Shown here piece after piece: positions 8,315-15,997 of a stretch of 32,568 nt of DNA (its first letter is position 1; every line of letters begins with the position of its first letter). The notes below the pieces were generated by a model that worked only from the letters and a program-made list of their open reading frames with translations, ran no database searches and was not told where the DNA came from. This DNA comes from a bacterium (GTDB taxonomy: Bacteria > Latescibacterota > Latescibacteria > Latescibacterales > Latescibacteraceae). The translations under genes were made by a program, and so were the position numbers. The stretch covers positions 1 to 32,568 of the forward strand of contig JAJFUH010000024.1 of assembly GCA_021372535.1 (NCBI GenBank), read 5' to 3'.

Positions 8315-10978
8315 TCATTCCATGGTGATCTGTTCCACCGTCTCATCATCGATATACACTTCGGATGTTCCCGACGCAAGAACTGCTACCCGCTCGGGCA
8401 CGACCTTCCGGTACACCTTTACGGGAGCCCACTGCCCGCCGTTCACTCTCAGCAGATCATCCACCGTTATCCCGAAAAGCCGTTCGTTTTCTTCAAGGTA
8501 GGGCAGAATCAACTCCCAGTCACGCTCGGTCATGGATACGAACTTCCCGCCGTTCAACTGCTCGTCAACCACAGTCTTTCCCGGATCGCGGATATAAATC
8601 GCTCCGCCCGAGGCAAGGGAGAACAGGTTGCTCCCGGGGTATGGTTCCCGCTGCGGTATCACATGCCCCTCGTCATCGAACGCGAGACCGTTCAGCACGA
8701 CAAACCCGCCGCCGTTGAGCGGATCGCCCGCCATGAACGATTCCGCGAGGAAATCGAGACAGGTGCCGTTGATCACCACCCTCGGCTTGCCCACCGCATT
8801 GATGAGCGGCCGTCCCGCCGCGTTCCCGAGCACATAGACGCTGCCCCCTTTCGCGCCGTATAAGAATGTCTGTCCGACATCGCCGTATATGACCAGTTTC
8901 CCGCTCTTGAGAATCTGGCCGACCTGATCCTGGGCATTGTTGTGTACCCTCATAGTGAGCCCGTCGAGACCCGACCCGAGATAATCTCCGGCGCTGCCGT
9001 ACACATCGATGGTAACATCTTCGGTCGCGGGTCCCAGCCCGCAGCCGGAGAACCGCTGGCCGAGATAGCCGAAACTGATGAAATGCCGCCATCCAAGCAT
9101 GTACGCATCGAGAAGAAGCGCCGCATCGCAGCCGTTCCCTTCGGGAGGGAACCGGCTCGCATCGATGACAAGCGTGGTTTCGTTCCGGTCGGGTGAACGG
9201 AGCGCAGTACGATGCTCCGCATCTATGAGACGGTACGATCCGGGAACATCGGCTTCGGCGTTCAGGCGGGGAAGACTTCTGAGCAGACGGTCGAGCTCGC
9301 CCCGCACGATCGCAAGAACGTGGCTCCGTTTCTTTGCTCCGGTTCCGTACCGCCGGTCGTTGAGAAAGGTAAATGCTTCAATCGCCGCTGCCGTATGTTT
9401 CGGGTCGCGGCCATATTCGCCTACGATCCTGCAAACGGCCCCAAAATCAACGAAGCTCAGGCGTGGGAGCGCATCGCGGACATACTCGAAGAGCGGGAAT
9501 CCGCCGCCGGTTTCGAGGCTGCTCATGATGGCTTTTTCATAGTCCCATCCGGCGCCGTTCGTGACCGCGGGCTCTTGTGAAAAACCGCACGCCTCCGTTC
9601 CACCGGGCATGGGCACGGGTATTCCGAATTTGTCGGTGCACGAGATGCGCATCGCTCCGGCAGCGTTCTTCTCCATGTTGAATATGAACGCTCCGCCGTC
9701 CGTATGGCTTCCGCCGCGGGCGTTCCAGTAACGGTCGGCGACGGGGCATATGCGTTTGTCCTCTTCCGACAGGCTTAAAAGGGTCGCGTCGATTGCCTGT
9801 TTCTCGGAGCTGATGATTCCCACCTGGACATCGCCGTCCGAAAACGCGAACACCTGCGGACGGAGCATCGCCGTATCCGTTATGCCAAGGAGCTGGAGCC
9901 TGTTTTTACGGGGGATATTCCGCGCGATGATGAAAAACCAGGGGCCGTCCGGGGAACCATGAATATGGGTGGCCTGCACCGCACGGTATATCGCCTGTTT
10001 ATCGGGCGGAAGACGGTCGAAATCGAGCTCCGTCGTGGGAGCCATCGCCTCGATGATGTATTCGAGCGGGTAACGGTACCCCCGGTCAAACAGGTCGAAC
10101 AGGAGCACCGCAACCTCAGTGTCGGTAAGGAACTGCGGGTATATGCCGCGCTGTTTGAGGTATTCGGTCACCGAGTGATAGTTGGCAAAATCGCCGTTAT
10201 GCACGAGCGCCATGTTGATGCCCGCGAAGGGATGTGCGCCGCCGGGGTGCCACAGACGGCCCTTGGTGGGATAACGCTGGTGTGCGATCCACACATGGGC
10301 GCAGAGGTTCTCGATTCGGTAGTATTTGACAATCGCCTCGGCATACCCGACAACCTTGAGGATCATGATATTCCTGCCGTGCGACATGACAAACGCCTTC
10401 TTGTCGCCGAGAGAGGCATAGTAATCACGGTTGAGGAGGAAGCTGTTACGGTTGACGAATTCATCCTCGGCCTCACGGCGGTCGAGACCTCCGAGACTGT
10501 GCTCTGTGATGAAGGAATCGAGCACATCCGGCTTCACGCGGACGAAATAACGACACACATCGGGCGGCCTGACCTCAAGTCCCCCGACCGACTGCCAGTC
10601 TTCGACCGTGTCGACCATTCCCGCCGCAGCAACATCAAAATGCGGGGCGATGTATATACGCTCAAGGTCGGATTGCACCGAACGGTCGAGAAAAGCGACA
10701 TGGAGCAGATAGCATTCGTCGAGTACCTCACGGGTGACACCGAGCTGCTCCGGCAGAAGCCCCACTGCAGCGACACCGCCTCCCTTGCCGTTTCCACGGT
10801 TATGCATCTGCACCGAGGGCTTATAAATATGCCTCCCGGGAACGGGTTCGGTGCAGCAGAACCCGATGACGCCGCAGCCGCCTTCTTCCTCGGGTTTTCT
10901 GTGCCCCGCCGGAAATCCGCTTTCACCGTGAGGGTGTTCCCCGTCTCGCAGGCGTTTTTGTATCATGTCATCGATCAT
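8315..10978 (-). CDS. Glutamate synthase amidotransferase plus GXGXG domain protein
   Basis: This 887-residue protein combines a class II glutamine amidotransferase domain with the GXGXG beta-helix domain of glutamate synthase and lacks the FMN domain. The predicted catalytic cysteine is C35 (GGCGVIGF); the 34 residues before it would need removal, as with the GltB propeptide. Other amidotransferase signatures are HQRYPT 233-238, HNGDF 260-264 and TDTEV 285-289. The C-terminal region (about 600-810) shows the repeated glycine pattern of GXGXG (YGDVGQTFLYGAKGG, NAAGRPLINAVG). It releases ammonia from glutamine; the FMN proteins encoded just upstream would supply the reductive half-reaction. 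The ATG at 10978 has AGGT about ten bases upstream; a second in-frame ATG lies at 10966. It is separated from the FMN gene by 78 bases. Confidence 0.88.
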   Translation of the reverse strand: MIDDMIQKRLRDGEHPHGESGFPAGHRKPEEEGGCGVIGFCCTEPVPGRHIYKPSVQMHNRGNGKGGGVAAVGLLPEQLGVTREVLDECYLLHVAFLDRSVQSDLERIYIAPHFDVAAAGMVDTVEDWQSVGGLEVRPPDVCRYFVRVKPDVLDSFITEHSLGGLDRREAEDEFVNRNSFLLNRDYYASLGDKKAFVMSHGRNIMILKVVGYAEAIVKYYRIENLCAHVWIAHQRYPTKGRLWHPGGAHPFAGINMALVHNGDFANYHSVTEYLKQRGIYPQFLTDTEVAVLLFDLFDRGYRYPLEYIIEAMAPTTELDFDRLPPDKQAIYRAVQATHIHGSPDGPWFFIIARNIPRKNRLQLLGITDTAMLRPQVFAFSDGDVQVGIISSEKQAIDATLLSLSEEDKRICPVADRYWNARGGSHTDGGAFIFNMEKNAAGAMRISCTDKFGIPVPMPGGTEACGFSQEPAVTNGAGWDYEKAIMSSLETGGGFPLFEYVRDALPRLSFVDFGAVCRIVGEYGRDPKHTAAAIEAFTFLNDRRYGTGAKKRSHVLAIVRGELDRLLRSLPRLNAEADVPGSYRLIDAEHRTALRSPDRNETTLVIDASRFPPEGNGCDAALLLDAYMLGWRHFISFGYLGQRFSGCGLGPATEDVTIDVYGSAGDYLGSGLDGLTMRVHNNAQDQVGQILKSGKLVIYGDVGQTFLYGAKGGSVYVLGNAAGRPLINAVGKPRVVINGTCLDFLAESFMAGDPLNGGGFVVLNGLAFDDEGHVIPQREPYPGSNLFSLASGGAIYIRDPGKTVVDEQLNGGKFVSMTERDWELILPYLEENERLFGITVDDLLRVNGGQWAPVKVYRKVVPERVAVLASGTSEVYIDDETVEQITME

Positions 10979-11056
10979 ATCACATGACCTGCATAATGCA
11001 TTTCACCGGTTTCTCTCTTCTGTTCCGTTCCATGTTCCACGCCAAGGTGGAATGAA

Positions 11057-12625
11057 TTACCCGTCGTTCTCGTAATCGAGGTGCATGAGCAGGTCGGTCC
11101 TCCCGCGTAATTCCCCCACGCTTCGCATACCGAACCGCCGGAGGATTCTCACAATCTCGCTGCGCCATGCATTGTAAAGGTTGATAAGCCGCTGGGTGCC
11201 CCAATCTATCTGTATCTTCATGGAAAGCTCCGGATCGGTCGTCGCGATACCCCGGGGACAGCCGCGTCCGCTCTCGCACCGTCCGCACCGCACACACCCG
11301 AGCGCCACAAGCTCCGCCGTACCGACAACGGCGCCATCCGCACCGAGCGCGATGGATTTCGCGATGTCATGAGCCGACCGTATGCCGCCGCTCGCCATAA
11401 GGGTGACCTCGTCCCGAACTCCCTCGGCCACCAGAAAACTGTGTACCTTCGGAATGGCATACTCGACGGGCATGGCGATGTTCTTCTTGGCGATGTCCGG
11501 AGCCGCTCCCGTTCCACCGTAACCGCCGTCCAGGTGAACGATGTGCGTTCCCGCGGCATAGCTCCCCACGGCAACCATATCGACATCGGTCGGCGTCGAT
11601 ACCTTGGTCGATACGAGGGCGCGGCGGTTGATATGCTTTATCCAGTCGAGGTGTTTCTTGTGATCCTCGATCGAATACACGCTGTGGAACGGGAACGGCG
11701 AAAACAGCGAGCTTCCGACCACCGCTTCCCTCATCCGGGCGACATCGGGTGTATTCTTGTCGCCGAGCAGGTGACCGCCGAGTCCCGGTTTCGCACCCTG
11801 CGCATACTTGAACTCCACGATGGGGACGCGCTGGATTGTTTCCTCGCGCACACCGAAAAGCCCCGTTGCAACCTGGGTGATCACATGGTCGTCGTACGGT
11901 CTCAGGCGCTCCATATATCCGCCCTCGCCGGTGCAGGTGAACGTGTTCCATGCCACAGCAGCCCGGGCTTTTGAAAGCTGAGTAGCATTGCTCACTGATC
12001 CGAAGGACATCCCGCCGCCATACCACGGTACATCGATCCTGATGCGCGGGCGGCCGTCGTTGCGACGGTTGAGCCCGATGGAGGTGTCGATTTCGTCCTC
12101 ATCGAGCTCCACAGGCGGTTTATCGGGAAACCTGAACCTGATACGGTCGAAGCCGCCGCCGCTGTCGCCGCAGTTATACTCATAACCGTATTCGTCCGGA
12201 GGAACAACGCCCGTTCTCGCCATTTTCCATGTGGCAAGAATCATATCCGCTGTCCATCGGGCATCGCCGAGCGCCTGCATGGCGGGACTTTCCGCAAGTC
12301 TGAGGGCGTTTTGCGGGCAGGCGGTCACACAGAAATTGCCGGTCGACTCGCACGTTGGACCGATGCAGAGGTGATTGTTCGCCGCGCCGAAATGCCTGTA
12401 TCCCGGCATGAGAACATGCACCCCGCGCAGGCATACTTCCGCGCATGTGCCGCAGAGACGGCAGTCGCTGCTGCGGTGGATAATCCATTTCGCGATCTCG
12501 TTGCGGAAACGCGGGGGCGCAGGGCGAACAATACGTTCGACACGAGCCTGGGGAACACGTGTCTTCAGCGTATTCCCGGGGATAATTTCCTCAAGCCCGT
12601 TTTCGTTTTCCGAAAAGTTTGCCAA
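11057..12625 (-). CDS. Glutamate synthase FMN-domain protein with N-terminal ferredoxin
   Basis: This 522-residue archaeal-type glutamate synthase core carries two N-terminal Fe-S motifs (C55/58/61/65 and C87/92/99/103). The complete FMN/2-oxoglutarate domain follows: GGMSFGS 204-210, QGAKPG 276-281, SIEDHKKHLDWI 318-329, DGGYGGTGAAP 366-376, ASGGI 411-415. The cluster motif is C444/447/450/456 (CVRCGRCESGRGCPRGIA). It makes glutamate from 2-oxoglutarate and channelled ammonia. The start is set at a TTG (12625) because GAGGAGG lies five bases upstream of it. An upstream TTG at 12649 would have no such site. The gene overlaps the preceding one by 35 bases, so translation is probably coupled. 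This is the copy expected to be catalytic. Confidence 0.88.
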   Translation of the reverse strand: MANFSENENGLEEIIPGNTLKTRVPQARVERIVRPAPPRFRNEIAKWIIHRSSDCRLCGTCAEVCLRGVHVLMPGYRHFGAANNHLCIGPTCESTGNFCVTACPQNALRLAESPAMQALGDARWTADMILATWKMARTGVVPPDEYGYEYNCGDSGGGFDRIRFRFPDKPPVELDEDEIDTSIGLNRRNDGRPRIRIDVPWYGGGMSFGSVSNATQLSKARAAVAWNTFTCTGEGGYMERLRPYDDHVITQVATGLFGVREETIQRVPIVEFKYAQGAKPGLGGHLLGDKNTPDVARMREAVVGSSLFSPFPFHSVYSIEDHKKHLDWIKHINRRALVSTKVSTPTDVDMVAVGSYAAGTHIVHLDGGYGGTGAAPDIAKKNIAMPVEYAIPKVHSFLVAEGVRDEVTLMASGGIRSAHDIAKSIALGADGAVVGTAELVALGCVRCGRCESGRGCPRGIATTDPELSMKIQIDWGTQRLINLYNAWRSEIVRILRRFGMRSVGELRGRTDLLMHLDYENDG

Positions 12626-14000
12626 ACGTTTCCTCCTCGAGTTCCTCAAAAAACATAGCCCGGCCGGTCTCGCCGCGGAGACGGCGTATCTCGCGCATTC
12701 CCATAGCGCCCATGACCTCGATCAACTGGCCGTGCCATGCCCCGATGAGATTGGTCATCCGGCCGGCGCCGTATTCAAAATCGATATTCCCCAGCTGTGC
12801 AGGGCACGGGAGTTCCGGTTCACACCGCCTGCACAGGTGGCATTCAAGCGCAATCATGAGCGGCAGATCGATCGTGACAAGGTCGGCCCCGCAGATTATC
12901 GCCTTTGCCAGATGTTCGGGCAGCGCTATCCCGCCGCTCGCAATAATCGTGATTTCGTCACGTATGCCATCATCGACGAGTGTCCTGTGGATTTGGCGCA
13001 GCATATCCTTGATGAAACGGGGGTTCTCCGCACCGGTTTCATTCCCGTTGAGGTCGGCGACAACATGCACCGTCTCGACGGTTTTATCACGGGCAAGCTC
13101 GATTGCCCGCCCGACACCGTCCGGAGTCAATTCGACCCTGACAGACACTACCATTTCCGGATGAACATCTTTGATGGATTTTATACGGTCGATGACATCA
13201 TGACTGTCCGGAATCTCGACGAGCTTCGTCTGCCCGAGCACTTCTTTCGGCGGTTCCGGCGAATCGCAGGAAAGGAAAAAAGCGATATGCGGGAGGTATT
13301 CCCCGGTATCGAGACCCACAACCGGCCACCGTCGTGAATCGATAACCGTGAGCAGACCCGTCCTCAACGCGGTAGCAGCTTTCGGAATCTCCAGCTCCGG
13401 GAACCCATACCGCTCCGGGCTCATGTCGAGTATCAGCGGCATGGGCAGCGTCACAAGCTGCGGAAGGTCGTCCGCCGGACATTCCCTGTCGAACGCGAGA
13501 CAGGGGAGTTTACGACCGATATCGACAGAGGTGCTGATATACTCGCGGCCATGGATGCCATCCCGCGTGGGCCTTACAATCTCCGACATATCGGTCCACA
13601 TCGAATCGAAACCGGCACCGCTGAATTTCCCACCGTACCCTGCGCCCGAAACGGGGATTTTCCCGGTTTCTGCCTGGAGCCATGTAGTCCTGATTATATC
13701 GGGAGTCCAGTACCCGTTGCCGAGACGTTCATACACCGGATTGATTACCATGCCTAAAAGATTCTTCGTGCAGTCCTGAACGCAGCTGAAACACCCCATG
13801 CAGTCGAAAAACAGGGCATCGACATCGCTCAGATGACGGATATAGTCCATTTCCTGGCGGTGACGGTCATAGACGCATGCCTTCTTGACGCAGTTATGGC
13901 AGCGGGCGCAGTCCTCACGCCAGTCGACAACGCCGTGTTTACCGATACGGGGCCGTCTCGGTGGAACCGGCGTCGTTTCTATGTGATACTTTTCCGGCAT
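12591..14000 (-). CDS. Divergent glutamate synthase FMN-domain-like ferredoxin protein
   Basis: This 469-residue protein has the same layout as the next gene: two [4Fe-4S] motifs (C31/34/37/42 and C67/70/73/77), a TIM-barrel-like domain with ASGGI 354-358, and a terminal cluster motif C387/390/393/399 (CHLCRRCEPELPC). It lacks QGAKPG, GGMSFGS and GGTGAAP, so FMN or substrate binding is probably changed or lost. It may be an electron-transfer or regulatory partner of the catalytic FMN subunit. The ATG at 14000 has no Shine-Dalgarno sequence: a heptad array occupies the leader from 14004. It overlaps the catalytic FMN gene by 35 bases. Membership of the glutamate synthase-related family is clear; its specific role is not. 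Confidence 0.8.
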   Translation of the reverse strand: MPEKYHIETTPVPPRRPRIGKHGVVDWREDCARCHNCVKKACVYDRHRQEMDYIRHLSDVDALFFDCMGCFSCVQDCTKNLLGMVINPVYERLGNGYWTPDIIRTTWLQAETGKIPVSGAGYGGKFSGAGFDSMWTDMSEIVRPTRDGIHGREYISTSVDIGRKLPCLAFDRECPADDLPQLVTLPMPLILDMSPERYGFPELEIPKAATALRTGLLTVIDSRRWPVVGLDTGEYLPHIAFFLSCDSPEPPKEVLGQTKLVEIPDSHDVIDRIKSIKDVHPEMVVSVRVELTPDGVGRAIELARDKTVETVHVVADLNGNETGAENPRFIKDMLRQIHRTLVDDGIRDEITIIASGGIALPEHLAKAIICGADLVTIDLPLMIALECHLCRRCEPELPCPAQLGNIDFEYGAGRMTNLIGAWHGQLIEVMGAMGMREIRRLRGETGRAMFFEELEEETFGKLFGKRKRA

Positions 14001-14003
14001 AAG

Positions 14004-14038
14004 GTTTGTGGTTTATGGTTTATAGTTTATAGTTTGTG
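14004..14038. repeat. heptad tandem array 4 (5 units)
   Basis: The units are GTTTGTG, GTTTATG, GTTTATA, GTTTATA, GTTTGTG, with exact period 7. The array lies between metF and the divergent FMN gene and ends three bases before the latter's start codon. Confidence 0.75.
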
Positions 14039-14075
14039 GAAAGGAAAGAAACAGCCGCCGGACACGGGCGGATTT

Positions 14076-14981
14076 TTACAGCCCTGCCAGATCGAGCACA
14101 GCGGGTACAGCCTGTTCGTTTCCGCCCGAAAGAATGTGAATCCCCCGCAGACCTTTCATATTCTTCAACACCTGTATCACCTCGGCGCAGACAGTTATAC
14201 CTTCACGGCGCTGAGCCTTTTCGTCGCCGGCAGCCCGAAGCCGTCCGATAATCTCATCAGGAATCCGGAATTCCGTGTACGTATCCCGGAGCCGTTCAGC
14301 CTGAACGGCGCTCACGAGAGGCAGAACACCGGCGAGAATACATGCCTTTTCCGGTATGCCTTCAGCGCGGGCAGTGTCGAGCCACTCCCGGAAACATTCC
14401 ACATCGAACACCGCCTGAGTCTGGATGAAATCCGCGCCAGCCTCGACCTTCTTTAAAAGCCGTATCATATTCAGTTCGAGCGGTTTCATGAACGGGTTTG
14501 CCGTTCCGCCAACCAGCACGGGGAATTGCCCCCCGATTGGAGTTCCCCCGATAAGAACTCCACGTTCACGCATCCCGTTCACCGCTGCAATAAGCTGAAC
14601 CGAATCGATATCGTATACATTCGCCGATTCGGGACATCCACCCAGCGTCTGGTGGTAACCGGAAAGGCAGAGCACATTCCTGATACCGAGACACGCCGCG
14701 CCCAGCAGATCGGATTGCAGCGCTATACGGTTCCTGTCGCGCGTTACCACCTGATATACCGGCTCGATTCCCGACCGGAAAAGAACCACCGAAGCAGCGA
14801 TGGCTGACATCACCACGCCATCGGGATTATCGGATACATTCACTGCCGTTACCCGCCTGTCGAACAAACCCGCGGCGCTCTGTACCGGAGCTTCATCAGT
14901 TCCCGTCTGCGGCAGATATTCGGCGGTAATGATAAAACCGCTTTCCGCAAGTGTGCGCGCCAATGTATTTTCTGGTTTCAT
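14076..14981 (-). CDS. metF: 5,10-methylenetetrahydrofolate reductase
   Basis: This 301-residue protein matches the MetF TIM-barrel family (about 290-300 residues). It has an early glutamate in ITAEYLPQTG, NVSDNPDGVVMSAIA, YQVVTRDRNRIALQSDLLGA, NVLCLSGYHQ, and GADFIQTQAVFDVECFREW near residues 183-201. The reaction reduces methylene-THF to methyl-THF in the methyl branch of the Wood-Ljungdahl pathway or in methionine synthesis. The ATG at 14981 has AGGAG about eight bases upstream. The small MvhD-like gene precedes it by 54 bases. With metV, hdrABC and mvhD on the same strand, the acetogen-type complex is more likely than a stand-alone NADH-dependent MetF. Confidence 0.92.
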   Translation of the reverse strand: MKPENTLARTLAESGFIITAEYLPQTGTDEAPVQSAAGLFDRRVTAVNVSDNPDGVVMSAIAASVVLFRSGIEPVYQVVTRDRNRIALQSDLLGAACLGIRNVLCLSGYHQTLGGCPESANVYDIDSVQLIAAVNGMRERGVLIGGTPIGGQFPVLVGGTANPFMKPLELNMIRLLKKVEAGADFIQTQAVFDVECFREWLDTARAEGIPEKACILAGVLPLVSAVQAERLRDTYTEFRIPDEIIGRLRAAGDEKAQRREGITVCAEVIQVLKNMKGLRGIHILSGGNEQAVPAVLDLAGL

Positions 14982-15035
14982 GAGGTGGTCTCCTGACTTC
15001 CCGTATTTCCCGGAATGGAATGATTTATAACCGGA

Positions 15036-15467
15036 TCAGCGGCTCCCCTGAGCGGACGATGATAATGCCTCGTTATCAAACAGGATTTGTTTCAGTTCGG
15101 CGCGGAAATGCTCTATATCGCCGATGAGCTTTTCCATTCCATCTTCTTCAATCTGGATAACCGAAATACGGTTCCCATCGAGTCCGATCTCGCGAAGCAG
15201 GGCATCAACGGCCTCAGCCCGTTTACCGGCCCGCAGGTTTCCCTCGATGTAGCGGCATTCACCATTCCTGCACGTTACGATAATCACCCCATCCGCGCCT
15301 GTTTCAAACGTCTTGATCAGATAGAGAACATCGACTTTCCCGGAACACGGTATACTGACAGTCTTCAATACATCACCGGAGTTTTCACCTAATCGCTGCC
15401 CCAGCGCCTCGGTATCAACATGTGTCGAACAGCAGAAAATATAAAGTTTTAAAGGACGGTGCGTCAT
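15036..15467 (-). CDS. Second MvhD-like protein, with a C-to-H change in the cluster motif
   Basis: This 143-residue protein aligns with MvhD over its whole length (IFCCSTH, IPCSGKVD, GADGVIIVTC..GECRYIEGN). It keeps C12, C13, C41, C66 and C71, but the third cysteine of the first motif (FCCxxC) is a histidine (H16). The [2Fe-2S] cluster may therefore have altered ligation and potential, or be missing. It is the first gene of the metF/glt/hdr run, with GGTGAG six bases upstream of its ATG. The position next to metF suggests it serves a MetF or glutamate synthase branch while the canonical MvhD serves HdrA. That division of labour is inference. Confidence 0.8.
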   Translation of the reverse strand: MTHRPLKLYIFCCSTHVDTEALGQRLGENSGDVLKTVSIPCSGKVDVLYLIKTFETGADGVIIVTCRNGECRYIEGNLRAGKRAEAVDALLREIGLDGNRISVIQIEEDGMEKLIGDIEHFRAELKQILFDNEALSSSAQGSR

Positions 15468-15997
15468 GGTATCTCACCCCGAAAAACACGTACCATAAAC
15501 GATCCCGGAAGGGCGGGACTTTCCGATAAGAGAACGGCATAGTAATGCCGGACATGACAACAGGGATTCCAAGCGTGCTTTTTTACGAATTTATCTGAAA
15601 ATACATCTACGGAAATCCCGGCCTCGTGTCGGGAGTTCCCGTAATGCCGTCATTCCCGAATCATTAATCGGGAATCCATATGCAGCCTGCATACATTTTC
15701 ATTCTTCGTTGTGACCATTTATGGTCATGAGGATTATCCGGATTAATAAAGAAAATCCAAAAAAAGAAAAAATGTCAAGTACTATTTCTCGATATTTATT
15801 GTACGGATTATTCGCAAGATTCATGAGCGCGACAATAGAGTATTTTTTCGCGCACCGCCATATATTCACATTAGCCCGAAGGATTCGAGCCGTAACCGGA
15901 TCATTGAAAATGCGGATTGCTTATAAACGGCAGATTGCCGGGAGGGTCCGTTATGATAATCCTGCCTGAAAGGGAACTCATTTCTGATAACCCGGTT
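15468..15997. other. Intergenic region with REP-like hairpins
   Basis: This 530-bp stretch has no convincing gene. It contains two inverted repeats typical of dispersed 'CGTCATTCCCG' elements: ATTCCCGA/TCGGGAAT at 15652-15659 and 15668-15675, and a weaker GGAA-TCCCG/CGGGA-TTCC at 15611-15638. A TTGACA hexamer occurs on the minus strand at 15771-15776, without a good -10 partner. The promoter of the mvhD-like/metF cluster should lie here but cannot be pinpointed. The 82-codon plus-strand frame at 15721-15969 has no recognisable features. Confidence 0.5.

Noticed and set aside
9959-10987. Plus-strand frame of 342 codons opposite the glutamate synthase amidotransferase gene
   Set aside because: The minus-strand frame has complete amidotransferase and GXGXG signatures; the plus-strand frame has none.
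907-14038. Heptad arrays as a CRISPR array
   Set aside because: The 7-base units are contiguous with no spacers, and no cas gene is present.
15721-15969. 82-codon plus-strand frame in the intergenic region
   Set aside because: No ribosome site, no motif, and it starts in an A-rich tract next to REP-like hairpins.
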